64,000 bases of DNA from Paraflavitalea sp. CAU 1676. GTDB lineage: Bacteria; Bacteroidota; Bacteroidia; Chitinophagales; Chitinophagaceae. The position numbers and the translations under genes are program-made. This document shows, one piece after another, positions 56,101 through 63,763 of the stretch. The DNA is taken from contig NZ_JARHUJ010000013.1 of assembly GCF_029223285.1 (NCBI RefSeq), forward strand, positions 62,001-126,000, in the 5' to 3' direction. Each line of letters starts with the position of its first letter. Within the stretch, counting starts at the first letter, position 1. A model generated the notes under the pieces. That model was not told where the DNA came from, did not search any database, and saw only the letters and a list, made by a program, of their open reading frames with translations.

Positions 56101-56300
56101 GCCTCTTTGGTAACGCTCAGGGAGTACTGGCCCTCGTTGTTGGTGGTGGTGCCGCGGTTGGTGCCCGCAACAGAAATGGAAACGCCGCTCAGCAGGGCAT
56201 TATCGCCGGCAGAGCGTACGGAGCCTGTTACGGTGATATCCTGTGCGAAGGATACATACTGCAACAGTAATGTCAGGAATAGCAAAGCAGTTGTCTTCAT
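53196..56300 (-). CDS. SusC/RagA-type TonB-linked outer-membrane transporter
   Basis: The 1034-residue importer has a signal peptide (to YVSFAQ), a carboxypeptidase-regulatory-like domain (about 22-100), and a plug with GEVVVTTALGIKKQQKTLGY, ISLRGRTPLVVIDGIP and AAAALYGAVGVNGAIMYTTK. The barrel closes with RSMGFNLNLKF. It is the first gene of a three-gene operon with SusD and a phosphodiesterase. A TetR-type regulator gene lies opposite, and the palindromic site at 56400-56417 is 100 bases before its start. Confidence 0.95.
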   Translation of the reverse strand: MKTTALLFLTLLLQYVSFAQDITVTGSVRSAGDNALLSGVSISVAGTNRGTTTNNEGQYSLSVTKEAVLVFSFLGYTSQQVPLNGRTTIHVQLQRNTGSELGEVVVTTALGIKKQQKTLGYSVQEVSGETMAKTKTTTALSALTGKVAGLNINNTTDLFRNPGISLRGRTPLVVIDGIPDPDADPYKINADDIESISVLKGTAAAALYGAVGVNGAIMYTTKKGNKGKLNVEFNSSTMFQTGYTVIPEVQTVYGGGDQGKYAYVNGSGGGTEGGGWIWGPKLDQPDPSTPSGFYETTQFDSPIDPTTGKLIKTPWVSKGRDNIKNFFRTGLLSTNSVSASIGTEKGSFRVAANHIFQKGVVPNTGLNNSSFSIGGNYKLSPKLTMDGKLTFNKEYSDNYPTVGYGPPNYLYNLILWIGPDVDIRGLENYWLTGREGLQQRNYNLSWYNNPHFVANELLNGYKRTNNFGQVTFDYKIADNFSVKFRNGFNQYASNADVKEPYSYIAYSYISRGNFSTDVANYFDINSDLILNYNHQFGKALKVNVTAGGSNTYRRFESVYTTTDGLTIPGFYSLSNSVNPLKASNVLRERRTASAYGMLDLETLGFLYLSFTGRYDKTSTLPTRNNGYFYPSAGVSAVLSDVLKMPAPISFLKVRGSWAKVNTGFIDGGNPYAHITTYGIGPKWNNTPSLSWPTTFISPDLVPETVQSGEYGIVAGFFKNRLNVDVTYFRNKDYNNFTNVTQSQASGNTSILKNANVYLRKGWEFMVSGSPIKTRDFKWEATVNFSNVHRWLEDATDNPDGYLGLIKEGQRTDRIYMTESRTPDGQAIYNSNGMQAYEPYGQYFGNRDADWIYGIQNTFSYKDFSLSFSFDGRLGGWIYSTTNQKMWWGGSAKGTVTQYRDDANAGKNTYVGPGVVITDGKVTYDSYGNIVSDTRKFAPNTTAVNYISFMQTTSGAMLNNYHYYSGSYLKMRELVFTYNLPGQWIKKVFSSASVSLIGNNLFILSKIPNVDPDAESDNLQTPSMRSMGFNLNLKF

Positions 56301-56399
56301 AAATCTGAACCTGTTTTAAGAGTTGAAGTGCGATGAGGAGATTGGCGCTGTTTTGATGTCATTACAAAAATGGTGAATAAAATGAGATTACAAAAATTA

Positions 56400-56417
56400 A
56401 TTGAACGTTCATTCAAT
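56400..56417. promoter_or_regulatory. Candidate TetR-family operator
   Basis: ATTGAACGTTCATTCAAT has 6-bp inverted ends (ATTGAA/TTCAAT) and contains the perfect 10-bp palindrome TGAACGTTCA. This is the size and style of operators bound by TetR-family repressors. It lies in the 420-base gap between SusC and the divergent TetR gene. Confidence 0.55.
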
Positions 56418-56487
56418 AAAATTTTACAACCATAATGCAATGGTCACAATTCCTTAATATGCCTGTTGGGGAAGATGTGTTATGGAC

Positions 56488-56580
56488 GCAATCGGTTGAA
56501 TGCTTTGTGCAATCGTTTGAACTAACCGGAAAGGCGATCGGGACTGGATAAGAGGGGCTAAGTTGGAGTCGGCTAAGTTG
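56488..56580. repeat. Two pairs of short direct repeats upstream of the TetR gene
   Basis: GCAATCGGTTGAA (56488-56500) recurs as GCAATCGTTTGAA (56509-56521), one mismatch, at a 21-base period (two helical turns). Further on, GGCTAAGTTG occurs at 56556-56565 and 56571-56580. The first pair looks like a tandem activator site; the second may be a chance slippage product. Confidence 0.5.
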
Positions 56581-56720
56581 CCTGCGGACAGGCGTCCGGC
56601 CTTTAAGTGGGGAACTGTTGGCGCCGGGGCGCCGGGTCTGTCGCTTACCGGGTGCTTGCGATGGAGCTGTTGGCAGTTGAGCGGCGAACCTTATATTTGC
56701 CGGAAATCAGCTGACTATTT

Positions 56721-57350
56721 ATGGGACGTAGAAGCATCAAAGAATCCAGGCAAAAGGAAATCATAGAAGCATTTTACCAACTGGCGATCAAGGAAGGATT
56801 GGAGAATGCATCCATCGCCAAAACAGCTGCCCTCATCAACATCAACCCCAGCCTGGTCATCCATTACTTCAAGACAAAGGAGTACCTCGTATATGGCCTC
56901 ATTGAATATATTCTCGATAAGTACCTGCTCATCTATGAAACGCCGGCTGCCTATCGCAACGATCCCCAGAAAAGGTTGCTGAAAGTGATCGATAATATCT
57001 TCTCGCAGAAATGGAATACCTTATTTGATGACAGCGTTTCTTACAGCTGCTATTCCCTGGCTTTTCGCGACCAGAACGTTAAGGAGAATTATAAACTGTT
57101 GTTGGATACCCTGCGCAGTAACCTGAAAGATATTATAACGGAGTGTAATAAGCAGGGTGTGCTGGCGGTGAAAGATCCCGCCCTGGTGGCGGATACCATT
57201 TTTGTGATGGTAGATGGCGCTTATTATTACCTGAGCCTGGTGAGCAATAAGCAGGAGTATAAAAAGAAACTGGCTCAATACAAATCGCTGGCGCTGGCGC
57301 AGCTCAATTTTGTTTCTTCCTCTTCCGCCAAAGCACTACCAAAGCGGTAA
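56721..57350 (+). CDS. TetR-family transcriptional regulator
   Basis: The 209-residue protein has the TetR helix-turn-helix at about residues 10-55 (RQKEIIEAFYQLAIKEGLEN, then ININPSLVIHYFKTKEYLVY) and a helical effector domain behind it. The sequence is closest in style to BetI-type members. It is divergent from the SusC/SusD/phosphodiesterase operon with a candidate operator between them, so it most likely represses that operon until a ligand binds. Its last 47 bases overlap the end of the convergent small membrane-protein gene. Confidence 0.9.
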   Translation: MGRRSIKESRQKEIIEAFYQLAIKEGLENASIAKTAALININPSLVIHYFKTKEYLVYGLIEYILDKYLLIYETPAAYRNDPQKRLLKVIDNIFSQKWNTLFDDSVSYSCYSLAFRDQNVKENYKLLLDTLRSNLKDIITECNKQGVLAVKDPALVADTIFVMVDGAYYYLSLVSNKQEYKKKLAQYKSLALAQLNFVSSSSAKALPKR

Positions 57351-57573
57351 CAGCAATGAGTCCCCATACGAGGTTAACGACTATGTTGGGCAGGTCGGCA
57401 TGATACACTGCACTGGCAATGAGGCCGACTGCCCCGACGATATTCAGTGCATGGTAGATCAGTTGGTTGGCCTTGATCTTATTAATGCTCAGCAGAAAAT
57501 AGGCCAGCAGGTACGCCAATGTACCTATCCAGCCCAGCAGCGAATAGATACCACTCATCGACAATTGATACAT
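57304..57573 (-). CDS. Small CBU_0592-like membrane protein
   Basis: From the ATG at 57573 (MYQLSMSGIYSLLGWIGTLA) the product has 89 residues and three hydrophobic segments, with NQLIYHALNIVGAVGLIASA in the middle and a basic tail (WRKRKKQN). This matches the CBU_0592 family of small inner-membrane proteins, whose function is unknown. A start 13 codons earlier is possible. The 3' end overlaps the TetR gene on the other strand by 47 bases. Confidence 0.75.
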   Translation of the reverse strand: MYQLSMSGIYSLLGWIGTLAYLLAYFLLSINKIKANQLIYHALNIVGAVGLIASAVYHADLPNIVVNLVWGLIAVTALVVLWRKRKKQN

Positions 57574-57809
57574 ACTCCGTTTTGTGCGCCCAATATACAG
57601 AACATGGGGCATAAGGGCGAAAAAACCGTTTTAGCATGACGCTGTCCAGCCGTGTGCGGGGAGGTTGTGAAGCTGGGATTTGCCCGGCCGGGGCGTAATG
57701 AGGTTTTTTCCCGCTTTTACCGGCCGGCCTGTCACAAAGAATGCCCTTATTTTGTCTACTGTATTGGCCCGGTCGGAAACCCCGGTTGCGCCGCAAAAAG
57801 ACCCATGCT

Positions 57810-58718
57810 ATGGTGAACAAAGACGAAATATTCAGGGAGTATAAATCGCTGTTATTCTCTATAGCCTACAATATGCTGGGGCAGGTAGCTGCTGCGGAGG
57901 ATATTGTACAGGATACCTTTGTGAAGTGGCTGGAAGCCGACACATCGCAGGTGCGGCAAACCAAGGCCTACCTGGTGAAATCGGTTACCAATGCCAGCAT
58001 CAACTACCTGCAGAGCGCCCGGATAAGGAGGGAATCGTACGTAGGCATCTGGCTGCCCGAGCCGCTGCACCAATATGACGGCCGCGATGCACAGACAAAG
58101 TTCGAGACCTGGCATACTTTGTCAATAGGCATTCTTGTTTTGCTGGAAAAGCTTTCGCCGGTTGAACGTGCGGTATTTCTGCTGCGGGAGATCTTTTCGT
58201 ACGATTATGCGGAGCTCGCCGAGGTCGTGGAAAAGTCGGCCGATAATTGCCGGCAGATCTGCAAGCGGGCCAAGGATAGTTTGGGTAAGGATGCCCGCCG
58301 TTTTGCTGTCGATATCAAAGTGCACGAGCGGATATTGCAACATTTCATGCGCGCTATTGAGGAGGGCCATGTAGACGACCTGGTACAGGTGCTGAAGGAA
58401 GATATTGTATTGCTGGGCGATGGCGGTGGCACCACCTTTGCCGTAAACGGACAACGCATCACGGCTACGGCCAATCCTATTTATGGCGTGGATAAGGTGA
58501 GCCGGTTGTTGCTGAAGATCGTTCCCAAATTCGATGAACACCTGCCCGGTTTTCATCGCACCATCGTTATCGCCAACAACCTGCCTGGTATTATCAGTTA
58601 TGCCGGTACGCAGCCTGTTGCCCTGGTGTCGATCGAGCCGGAGGGTGATAAGATCAAAGCTATTTACGTGCAAACGAATCCGGAGAAATTGAAGCGTTTT
58701 GTGAAATTAGCTGTTTGA
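57810..58718 (+). CDS. ECF sigma factor with SnoaL-like C-terminal domain (SigJ type)
   Basis: From the ATG at 57810 (MVNKDEIFREYKSLLFSIAY) the protein has 302 residues. Sigma region 2 (about 8-75, with AAAEDIVQDTFVKWLE) and region 4 (about 115-165, with SPVERAVFLLREIFSYDYAE) are followed by a SnoaL-like domain of about 120 residues (MRAIEEGHVDDLVQVLKEDI). This layout is that of the SigJ/ECF41 group, in which the extra domain controls sigma activity without a separate anti-sigma factor. Such genes usually adjoin a small enzyme or membrane target. Here that neighbour is the DoxX-like gene 63 bases downstream. Confidence 0.9.
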   Translation: MVNKDEIFREYKSLLFSIAYNMLGQVAAAEDIVQDTFVKWLEADTSQVRQTKAYLVKSVTNASINYLQSARIRRESYVGIWLPEPLHQYDGRDAQTKFETWHTLSIGILVLLEKLSPVERAVFLLREIFSYDYAELAEVVEKSADNCRQICKRAKDSLGKDARRFAVDIKVHERILQHFMRAIEEGHVDDLVQVLKEDIVLLGDGGGTTFAVNGQRITATANPIYGVDKVSRLLLKIVPKFDEHLPGFHRTIVIANNLPGIISYAGTQPVALVSIEPEGDKIKAIYVQTNPEKLKRFVKLAV

Positions 58719-58781
58719 TCTGTCACAGCCTTTACGGTTATACTGTCTCGTGTATAGAACCAATTGTTCAACTAAAACAGT

Positions 58782-59189
58782 ATGACCATGAAAAAGAATC
58801 TGCTCATTTATTGGATCGCTACCGGCGTGATCGCCGGCGTTATGGTGTTCAGCATTATCAGTTTCACGTTTATGGAGAAAGCCATTTATCCCGATGGGGC
58901 TTTCCGGCATCTTGAATTACCGGCTTACATCAAGATCGAGCTCACGGTTGCCAAGGCCTTGGGGTTGATCGCTTTGCTGATACCGGGCATTCCGCCCCGG
59001 TGGAAGGAGTTTGCGTATGCCGGTTTTGCCATCACCCTGATCTCCGCCAGTATCGCGCACCTCGCCATCGGCGATCCGTTGTACAATATCATCGATCCAC
59101 TGGTTTTCCTGGCGATCCTGTATGTGTCCTGGCTTTATTGGCATAAAATAAAGAACCGGCCAACAGAGGCCGGTTCCGCGATGGTATGA
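58782..59189 (+). CDS. DoxX-like membrane protein
   Basis: The 135-residue protein has four predicted membrane helices and the DoxX-like pattern: KIELTVAKALGLIALLIPGI in the second helix and WKEFAYAGFAITLISASIAH in the third. It is most likely under control of the SigJ-type sigma factor encoded just upstream, since members of that sigma group typically activate the adjoining gene. The biochemical role of DoxX-like proteins is unclear; links to quinones or redox stress are proposed for some. Confidence 0.85.
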   Translation: MTMKKNLLIYWIATGVIAGVMVFSIISFTFMEKAIYPDGAFRHLELPAYIKIELTVAKALGLIALLIPGIPPRWKEFAYAGFAITLISASIAHLAIGDPLYNIIDPLVFLAILYVSWLYWHKIKNRPTEAGSAMV

Positions 59190-59210
59190 TTTTGGTGCAT
59201 GGGCTGCCGC

Positions 59211-61145
59211 TTAATTATCATCCTTGTGAATGCCCAGCTTTTTCATCTTGGATTTAAGGGTCGTGGGCGGTACGCCCAGCACTTCGGCTGCTCCGCCCCG
59301 GCCCCATACCCTTCCATAACATTTTTTCAACACACTGATGATATAGTCGCGCTCATTCTCGTGGATCGATTTCAGCGGCATGTCATGGCCGGTTTTCGCC
59401 TGCACTGCCGCTGACGGTATAGACGGTATCGCGATATCTTCAATAAGGGATCCTTTTGCCAGCAATACGCTTCTTTCTATCAGGTTTTCCAGTTCCCGGA
59501 TATTGCCGGGCCAGGCATAAGCCATCATGCTGTTCAGGACCCGGTCGGATAATCCGTTGATCTTTTTTCCGGATTTCCTATTGTAGATGCCAATGAAGTG
59601 TTGGGTCAGTGCAGGGATGTCTTCGGTCCTTTCACGCAGCGGCGGCAGAGATACCGGGAATACGTTCAACCGGTAATACAGATCGAGCCTGAAGCGGCCC
59701 TCTCCTACTTCCTTTTCAAGGTTCCTGTTAGTGGCGGCAATGATCCGCACATCGATCTTGACGGGTGCTCTGCCACCCACCGGTTCTATTTCTTTTTCCT
59801 GCAGTACCCGCAATAGTTTTACCTGCAGGTCGATGGGCATTTCACCAATTTCATCCAGGAATATCGTGCCGCCATTGGCCTGTTCAAACTTACCTATTTT
59901 CTTATCGGTTGCGCCCGTAAACGAACCTTTCTCGTGACCGAATAATTCTGACTCGATCAGGGTGGCCGGCAACGCCGCACAGTTAACTTTCACGAAGGGC
60001 TTTTTCTTACGGGGCGAAAGGTTATGGATACAATCTGCGATGCGCTCTTTACCGGTGCCGCTTTCTCCCAGTATCAATACTGCTGTATCGAAGGGTGCTA
60101 CCTGTGAAATATGGTCAAATACGGTCAGCAACATGTGGCTGTTGCCTACAATACCTTCAAAGCCCGCCGGTGCTGTGGAAACGTTACCGGGTGCCGGTGA
60201 GTGTGCTGCTTTATTGGCCTGGTCTGCTGCCGGCTCCTCATCTATTAGCCGGACCAGGGTTTGTTGCAGGCGTTCCAGCAAGGTGATATGTTCTGCGTTA
60301 TAGCTGTCGGACCGGCGACTATAGAAACTACAGATCGTCCACTCGCCGTTGTTCATGGTAAGGGGAAAAGAAAGTAGTGATTCCAGGTCAAATTCCCGGC
60401 TTACCAGTTTCCTGATCGAAGTAGTTTCCGTGATCCTTTCAAATGCTTCATTGATAAAGAATCCCTTTTGTGTTTTCCCGTCGACCGCGTTCATCAATTG
60501 CCTTAATTCATGTACCGAAGTGCCGCTGATCGTTGACAGCTCCTGTATCCCGATCGTTTGGTATTCGTTGAATCCAATCCGCAGTAAACTGGTGATCCTG
60601 CTGTTGGGGCCTGTAGGCTCCTCAAACCCCACGGTAAAATAGTCGAACGGCAGCTCCTGCTGCATAATGGTGCCAATTTGCACAAGCTTTTCCTCCCAGT
60701 CCAACGATTTATTGATCTTTTCCAATTGTTGCAGCAATTCACTTTCCCGTCTGTGTTTGGTTGCCCGGCTGTGCTCGTGCCGGTATTGAGCAATTTCAAG
60801 GGTTACGAGAAGGTCTCTTTCCCGGAAGGGCTTTACAATGAAACCGTAGGGTTCGGTTGTTTTGGCAGCATTCAATATCTCTTCGTTGGAGTTGGCGGAC
60901 AAATAAATGAAGGCTGTATTGTCTTCCTTGAGCTGTCTGGCCAGGTCGATGCCGGTTCGGCTTCCTTTCAGGAATATATCGAGTAGAACGAGATCTGGTT
61001 TTTCTTTTTTGATGATCTCTTCCGCTTTGTCTACGGAACGCGCAATACCACACACTTCATAACCTGCTTTCCGTAGCATGAGCTGGAGATCATTCGCTTC
61101 CACGAACTGGTCTTCTACAATAAGCACTTTCTTATTCATGGTCAA
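59211..61145 (-). CDS. Response regulator: receiver - GAF - sigma54 AAA+ - Fis-type HTH
   Basis: The 644-residue activator has a receiver domain at 5-120 (phospho-acceptor Asp56 in LVLLDIFLKG, Lys in YGFIVKPF) and a GAF-like region at about 150-295. The AAA+ domain covers about 325-560, with Walker A GESGTGKE, the sigma54-contact loop GSFTGA and Walker B GGTIFLDEIGEMP. The C-terminal Fis-type helix-turn-helix includes GGAAEVLGVPPTTLKSKM. It should open sigma54 promoters when phosphorylated. The gene is 45 bases downstream of the histidine kinase gene, its likely partner. Confidence 0.94.
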   Translation of the reverse strand: MTMNKKVLIVEDQFVEANDLQLMLRKAGYEVCGIARSVDKAEEIIKKEKPDLVLLDIFLKGSRTGIDLARQLKEDNTAFIYLSANSNEEILNAAKTTEPYGFIVKPFRERDLLVTLEIAQYRHEHSRATKHRRESELLQQLEKINKSLDWEEKLVQIGTIMQQELPFDYFTVGFEEPTGPNSRITSLLRIGFNEYQTIGIQELSTISGTSVHELRQLMNAVDGKTQKGFFINEAFERITETTSIRKLVSREFDLESLLSFPLTMNNGEWTICSFYSRRSDSYNAEHITLLERLQQTLVRLIDEEPAADQANKAAHSPAPGNVSTAPAGFEGIVGNSHMLLTVFDHISQVAPFDTAVLILGESGTGKERIADCIHNLSPRKKKPFVKVNCAALPATLIESELFGHEKGSFTGATDKKIGKFEQANGGTIFLDEIGEMPIDLQVKLLRVLQEKEIEPVGGRAPVKIDVRIIAATNRNLEKEVGEGRFRLDLYYRLNVFPVSLPPLRERTEDIPALTQHFIGIYNRKSGKKINGLSDRVLNSMMAYAWPGNIRELENLIERSVLLAKGSLIEDIAIPSIPSAAVQAKTGHDMPLKSIHENERDYIISVLKKCYGRVWGRGGAAEVLGVPPTTLKSKMKKLGIHKDDN

Positions 61146-61190
61146 ATTTAACTATTCGATAGAAATGGTATACTATTTAATGTTGCACGA

Positions 61191-63437
61191 TCAGTTGTCC
61201 GATGAGGCAGGAGTTGTTAACCGGTCGTGTCCTTTGGCATTTTCGTCGTGGATAAAGGAAACCTTCACAATGGTGCCGCCGTTGTTGTCGATCGAAAAGC
61301 TTCCATCGAGGTCTTCACTCAATCCTTCCATCAAGCTCATGCCGAGCGAACCGGGCCTTCGGCCAGACTGCCCTCCGGGCATTCCAATGCCATTGTCGGC
61401 AATGGTGAGCAAGTAATTTTGTGGGGCCGTTTTTACAAGGGTGATGGCGATCACCCCCTGCCTGTCGTTGGGAAATGCATACTTGATGGAATTGGTAATG
61501 GCTTCATTGAGAATGAGGCCCAGCGGTACGGCCTGACTTACATCCATATCGAGCGGTACGATATCGAATTCAAACCGGATGCGCTGTCCTGTGTTGTAAC
61601 TGTCGCCCAGGTAAAGGGTCAGTTCGCGGATATAGGAAGAGATATCGATGCTGGAGATATCATCCGTATTGTAGAGCTTTTGGTGTATCAGCGACATGGC
61701 GTGCACCCGGTGCTGGCTATCATGAATAACCCGGAGGGCCGGCTCGTTGTCGATATAGGCAGTTTGGGAATTGAGCAGGCTCATGACGATCTGCAGGTTG
61801 TTTTTAACCCGGTGATGCACTTCTTTGAGCAGCCATTCTTTTTCCGTTACCAAGCGTTGCAGCTGCTCGTTTTTGCCGGCAATCAAGCTATTGTGTTTTT
61901 TTCTTTGCCGGGTTTGCCGGTAAAGGAGTCCGGCGATAACCAGCAGCATGACGGCGCCTACAACGACCCAGTTACGGGTATTCTCGGCATATTGTAATTG
62001 CGCCTTGGCCAGCTTTTCCTTGCCTTCCAGCACCTTGATGTTTTGGTCTTTCTGCTCGGTTTGATAGGCGACTGTCAACTCTTCGATCTGCTTGTTCCGC
62101 GCTATGGAAAAAAGCGAGTCGTTGACCCGGTTGCTGAGTTGCAAATGATTGATGGCGGAGAGGTAGTTGCCCGTTGCAGAGTCCAGTTGAAAGAGGGATG
62201 CGTGAACATTTCTTAATAACTGCAACACACCGCCTTCTGCATACACCTTCAAGGCTGTGTCCAGGAACGGGCGCGATTGCTCGTAGTTGCCTTTGCGGAG
62301 GTAAAACTGTCCCATCGAATAATAGTCGGCCCCCTTGTCAAAAATGGAGAAGTTGGATCGCTGTTCTTTGCCCAGCCTGATCGCTTCGGCAAAGCATTTT
62401 TCTGCCTTGTCGTATTCTTTGAGCAGGTTGTAACAGTCGCCCATTGCTTTTTGAATGGCACGCCGGTCGTTGGTGAGCACAGGTTTGTTGTGGGCTGTTT
62501 GATCGAGGATGAACTGGAGGGCTTCCCGTGGCTTGCCCTGTTTGATGTGGAGATTGCTGATGCCCACGATGGTGCTGAATACCGGGGCCAGGTTCTGCGT
62601 CCAGATGCTGTTGGTAAGACATTTCTTTTGCCATTCGATGCTTTCGGGCAGTTTACCGAGGTAGTAATAGATCTGAGATATGCGGTTGTAAAAAGTGCCG
62701 GCGAATGTAGTATCCCCGGTTGTATGCATCATCTTCTCGGTTTTGAGTGCGTACTGCAGCGCTTTGTCGTAGGCGCCTTTGGTCACGTACAGGGCTGCCA
62801 GCAAGTCGCAAGCATACATAATATGTACCGTTGGGGACTTGTTTTCATTTCCGATGATCTGGAATAACTCTTTTTCGGCCAGATCAAATTTGCGTTGCTG
62901 CAGGTGAACATCGGCTATATACCTGAGCAGGTCGAGTTCATCTCCCCCATTATTCCTTTTCCTGGCCAGTGCCATCGCTTTCTCATAGCAGCTTATTTTA
63001 TAGCCGGCTGTTTGTGCGTCATTGCCGAGATGATCGCCGAGTTCGGTCCAGGCACGTTGCTCGTGCAGTGCATCGCCCGTTTTTTGGCAGGTGTCGATGA
63101 CCAGGGTAAATATTTTCGTGGGGTCTTCATCGGGGTGCAGCTCGCAGAAAAGCTGTGCATTCAAAATACCCGCCTGGTTTTGAAAATCTACCCGCTTCAC
63201 GGTTTGGTTGACCTGTCTTGCCTGATGCAGGTAGTAGGCCATGCTGTCGAGGCGGGCAGGTACGCTATTCTTCCTGTAATAGTAATCGGCCAGCTGCAGG
63301 TATATCCGGATGCGGCCGGTATCGGTCGGGGTTTCGGCTAGTTTTGACTGCAGCGGGTTGGCAACGGCAGGTTTAACCTGCGACCGCGCACCCAATGCCA
63401 CGAAGCCCAATAGAATGAACGTAACGAGTTTTTTCAT
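61191..63437 (-). CDS. TPR-containing sensor histidine kinase (HisKA_2 / HWE-like)
   Basis: From the ATG at 63437 the protein has 748 residues: a signal peptide (FILLGFVALGARSQ), a long periplasmic TPR region (about 30-440), a short coiled coil, one membrane segment (WVVVGAVMLLVIAGLLYR) and the kinase core. The phospho-accepting His lies in EVHHRVKNNLQIVMSLLNSQ near residue 540, the HisKA_2 type. The ATPase domain has NEAITNSIKYAFPN and ADNGIGMPGG. The TPR repeats suggest sensing through a protein or peptide partner. It is cotranscribed with the sigma54-type response regulator gene. Confidence 0.92.
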   Translation of the reverse strand: MKKLVTFILLGFVALGARSQVKPAVANPLQSKLAETPTDTGRIRIYLQLADYYYRKNSVPARLDSMAYYLHQARQVNQTVKRVDFQNQAGILNAQLFCELHPDEDPTKIFTLVIDTCQKTGDALHEQRAWTELGDHLGNDAQTAGYKISCYEKAMALARKRNNGGDELDLLRYIADVHLQQRKFDLAEKELFQIIGNENKSPTVHIMYACDLLAALYVTKGAYDKALQYALKTEKMMHTTGDTTFAGTFYNRISQIYYYLGKLPESIEWQKKCLTNSIWTQNLAPVFSTIVGISNLHIKQGKPREALQFILDQTAHNKPVLTNDRRAIQKAMGDCYNLLKEYDKAEKCFAEAIRLGKEQRSNFSIFDKGADYYSMGQFYLRKGNYEQSRPFLDTALKVYAEGGVLQLLRNVHASLFQLDSATGNYLSAINHLQLSNRVNDSLFSIARNKQIEELTVAYQTEQKDQNIKVLEGKEKLAKAQLQYAENTRNWVVVGAVMLLVIAGLLYRQTRQRKKHNSLIAGKNEQLQRLVTEKEWLLKEVHHRVKNNLQIVMSLLNSQTAYIDNEPALRVIHDSQHRVHAMSLIHQKLYNTDDISSIDISSYIRELTLYLGDSYNTGQRIRFEFDIVPLDMDVSQAVPLGLILNEAITNSIKYAFPNDRQGVIAITLVKTAPQNYLLTIADNGIGMPGGQSGRRPGSLGMSLMEGLSEDLDGSFSIDNNGGTIVKVSFIHDENAKGHDRLTTPASSDN

Positions 63438-63610
63438 GATAACAGTCATTGTGCTAACCTCTTCTAATTCAAAAACGGGGCAGTTTCATGGTCACCAACC
63501 GCTTTATGCAGCGATTTTCTCCCTGCAAAGAAAGAATATCCTCATTATCAATGGATAGCCCAGGAAACTTTTTGTTGACATGGAGCTGTATTCATTGCCA
63601 GGTAGATGAT

Positions 63611-63670
63611 CACCACGGAAATTACCATTTTATTTCGTGGTGCATTGATTGGCGCCACGACATGTCGTGG
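63611..63670. repeat. Cluster of CGTGGTG-type inverted repeats
   Basis: CACCACG (63611-63617) and CGTGGTG (63636-63642) face each other, and the perfect 16-bp palindrome CCACGACATGTCGTGG (63655-63670) follows directly. The cluster lies in the 326-base gap between the divergent histidine kinase and hydrolase genes, where regulator sites for either promoter would be expected. The rest of that gap shows no gene. Confidence 0.65.
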
Positions 63671-63729
63671 TGAACACGATTGGTGTGGTACTCGGTTTGT
63701 GTTGATTATCAATTAATTGCCTTATTGGC

Positions 63730-63761
63730 ATTTCGTTTGGCTATTCCTCTCCAAACGAAAT
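63730..63761. promoter_or_regulatory. Inverted repeat abutting the hydrolase start codon
   Basis: ATTTCGTTTGG and CCAAACGAAAT are perfect 11-bp arms with a 10-base spacer, and the right arm ends two bases before the ATG at 63764. In RNA this hairpin would occupy the ribosome-binding region; in DNA it could be an operator. Confidence 0.6.
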
Positions 63762-63763
63762 CA

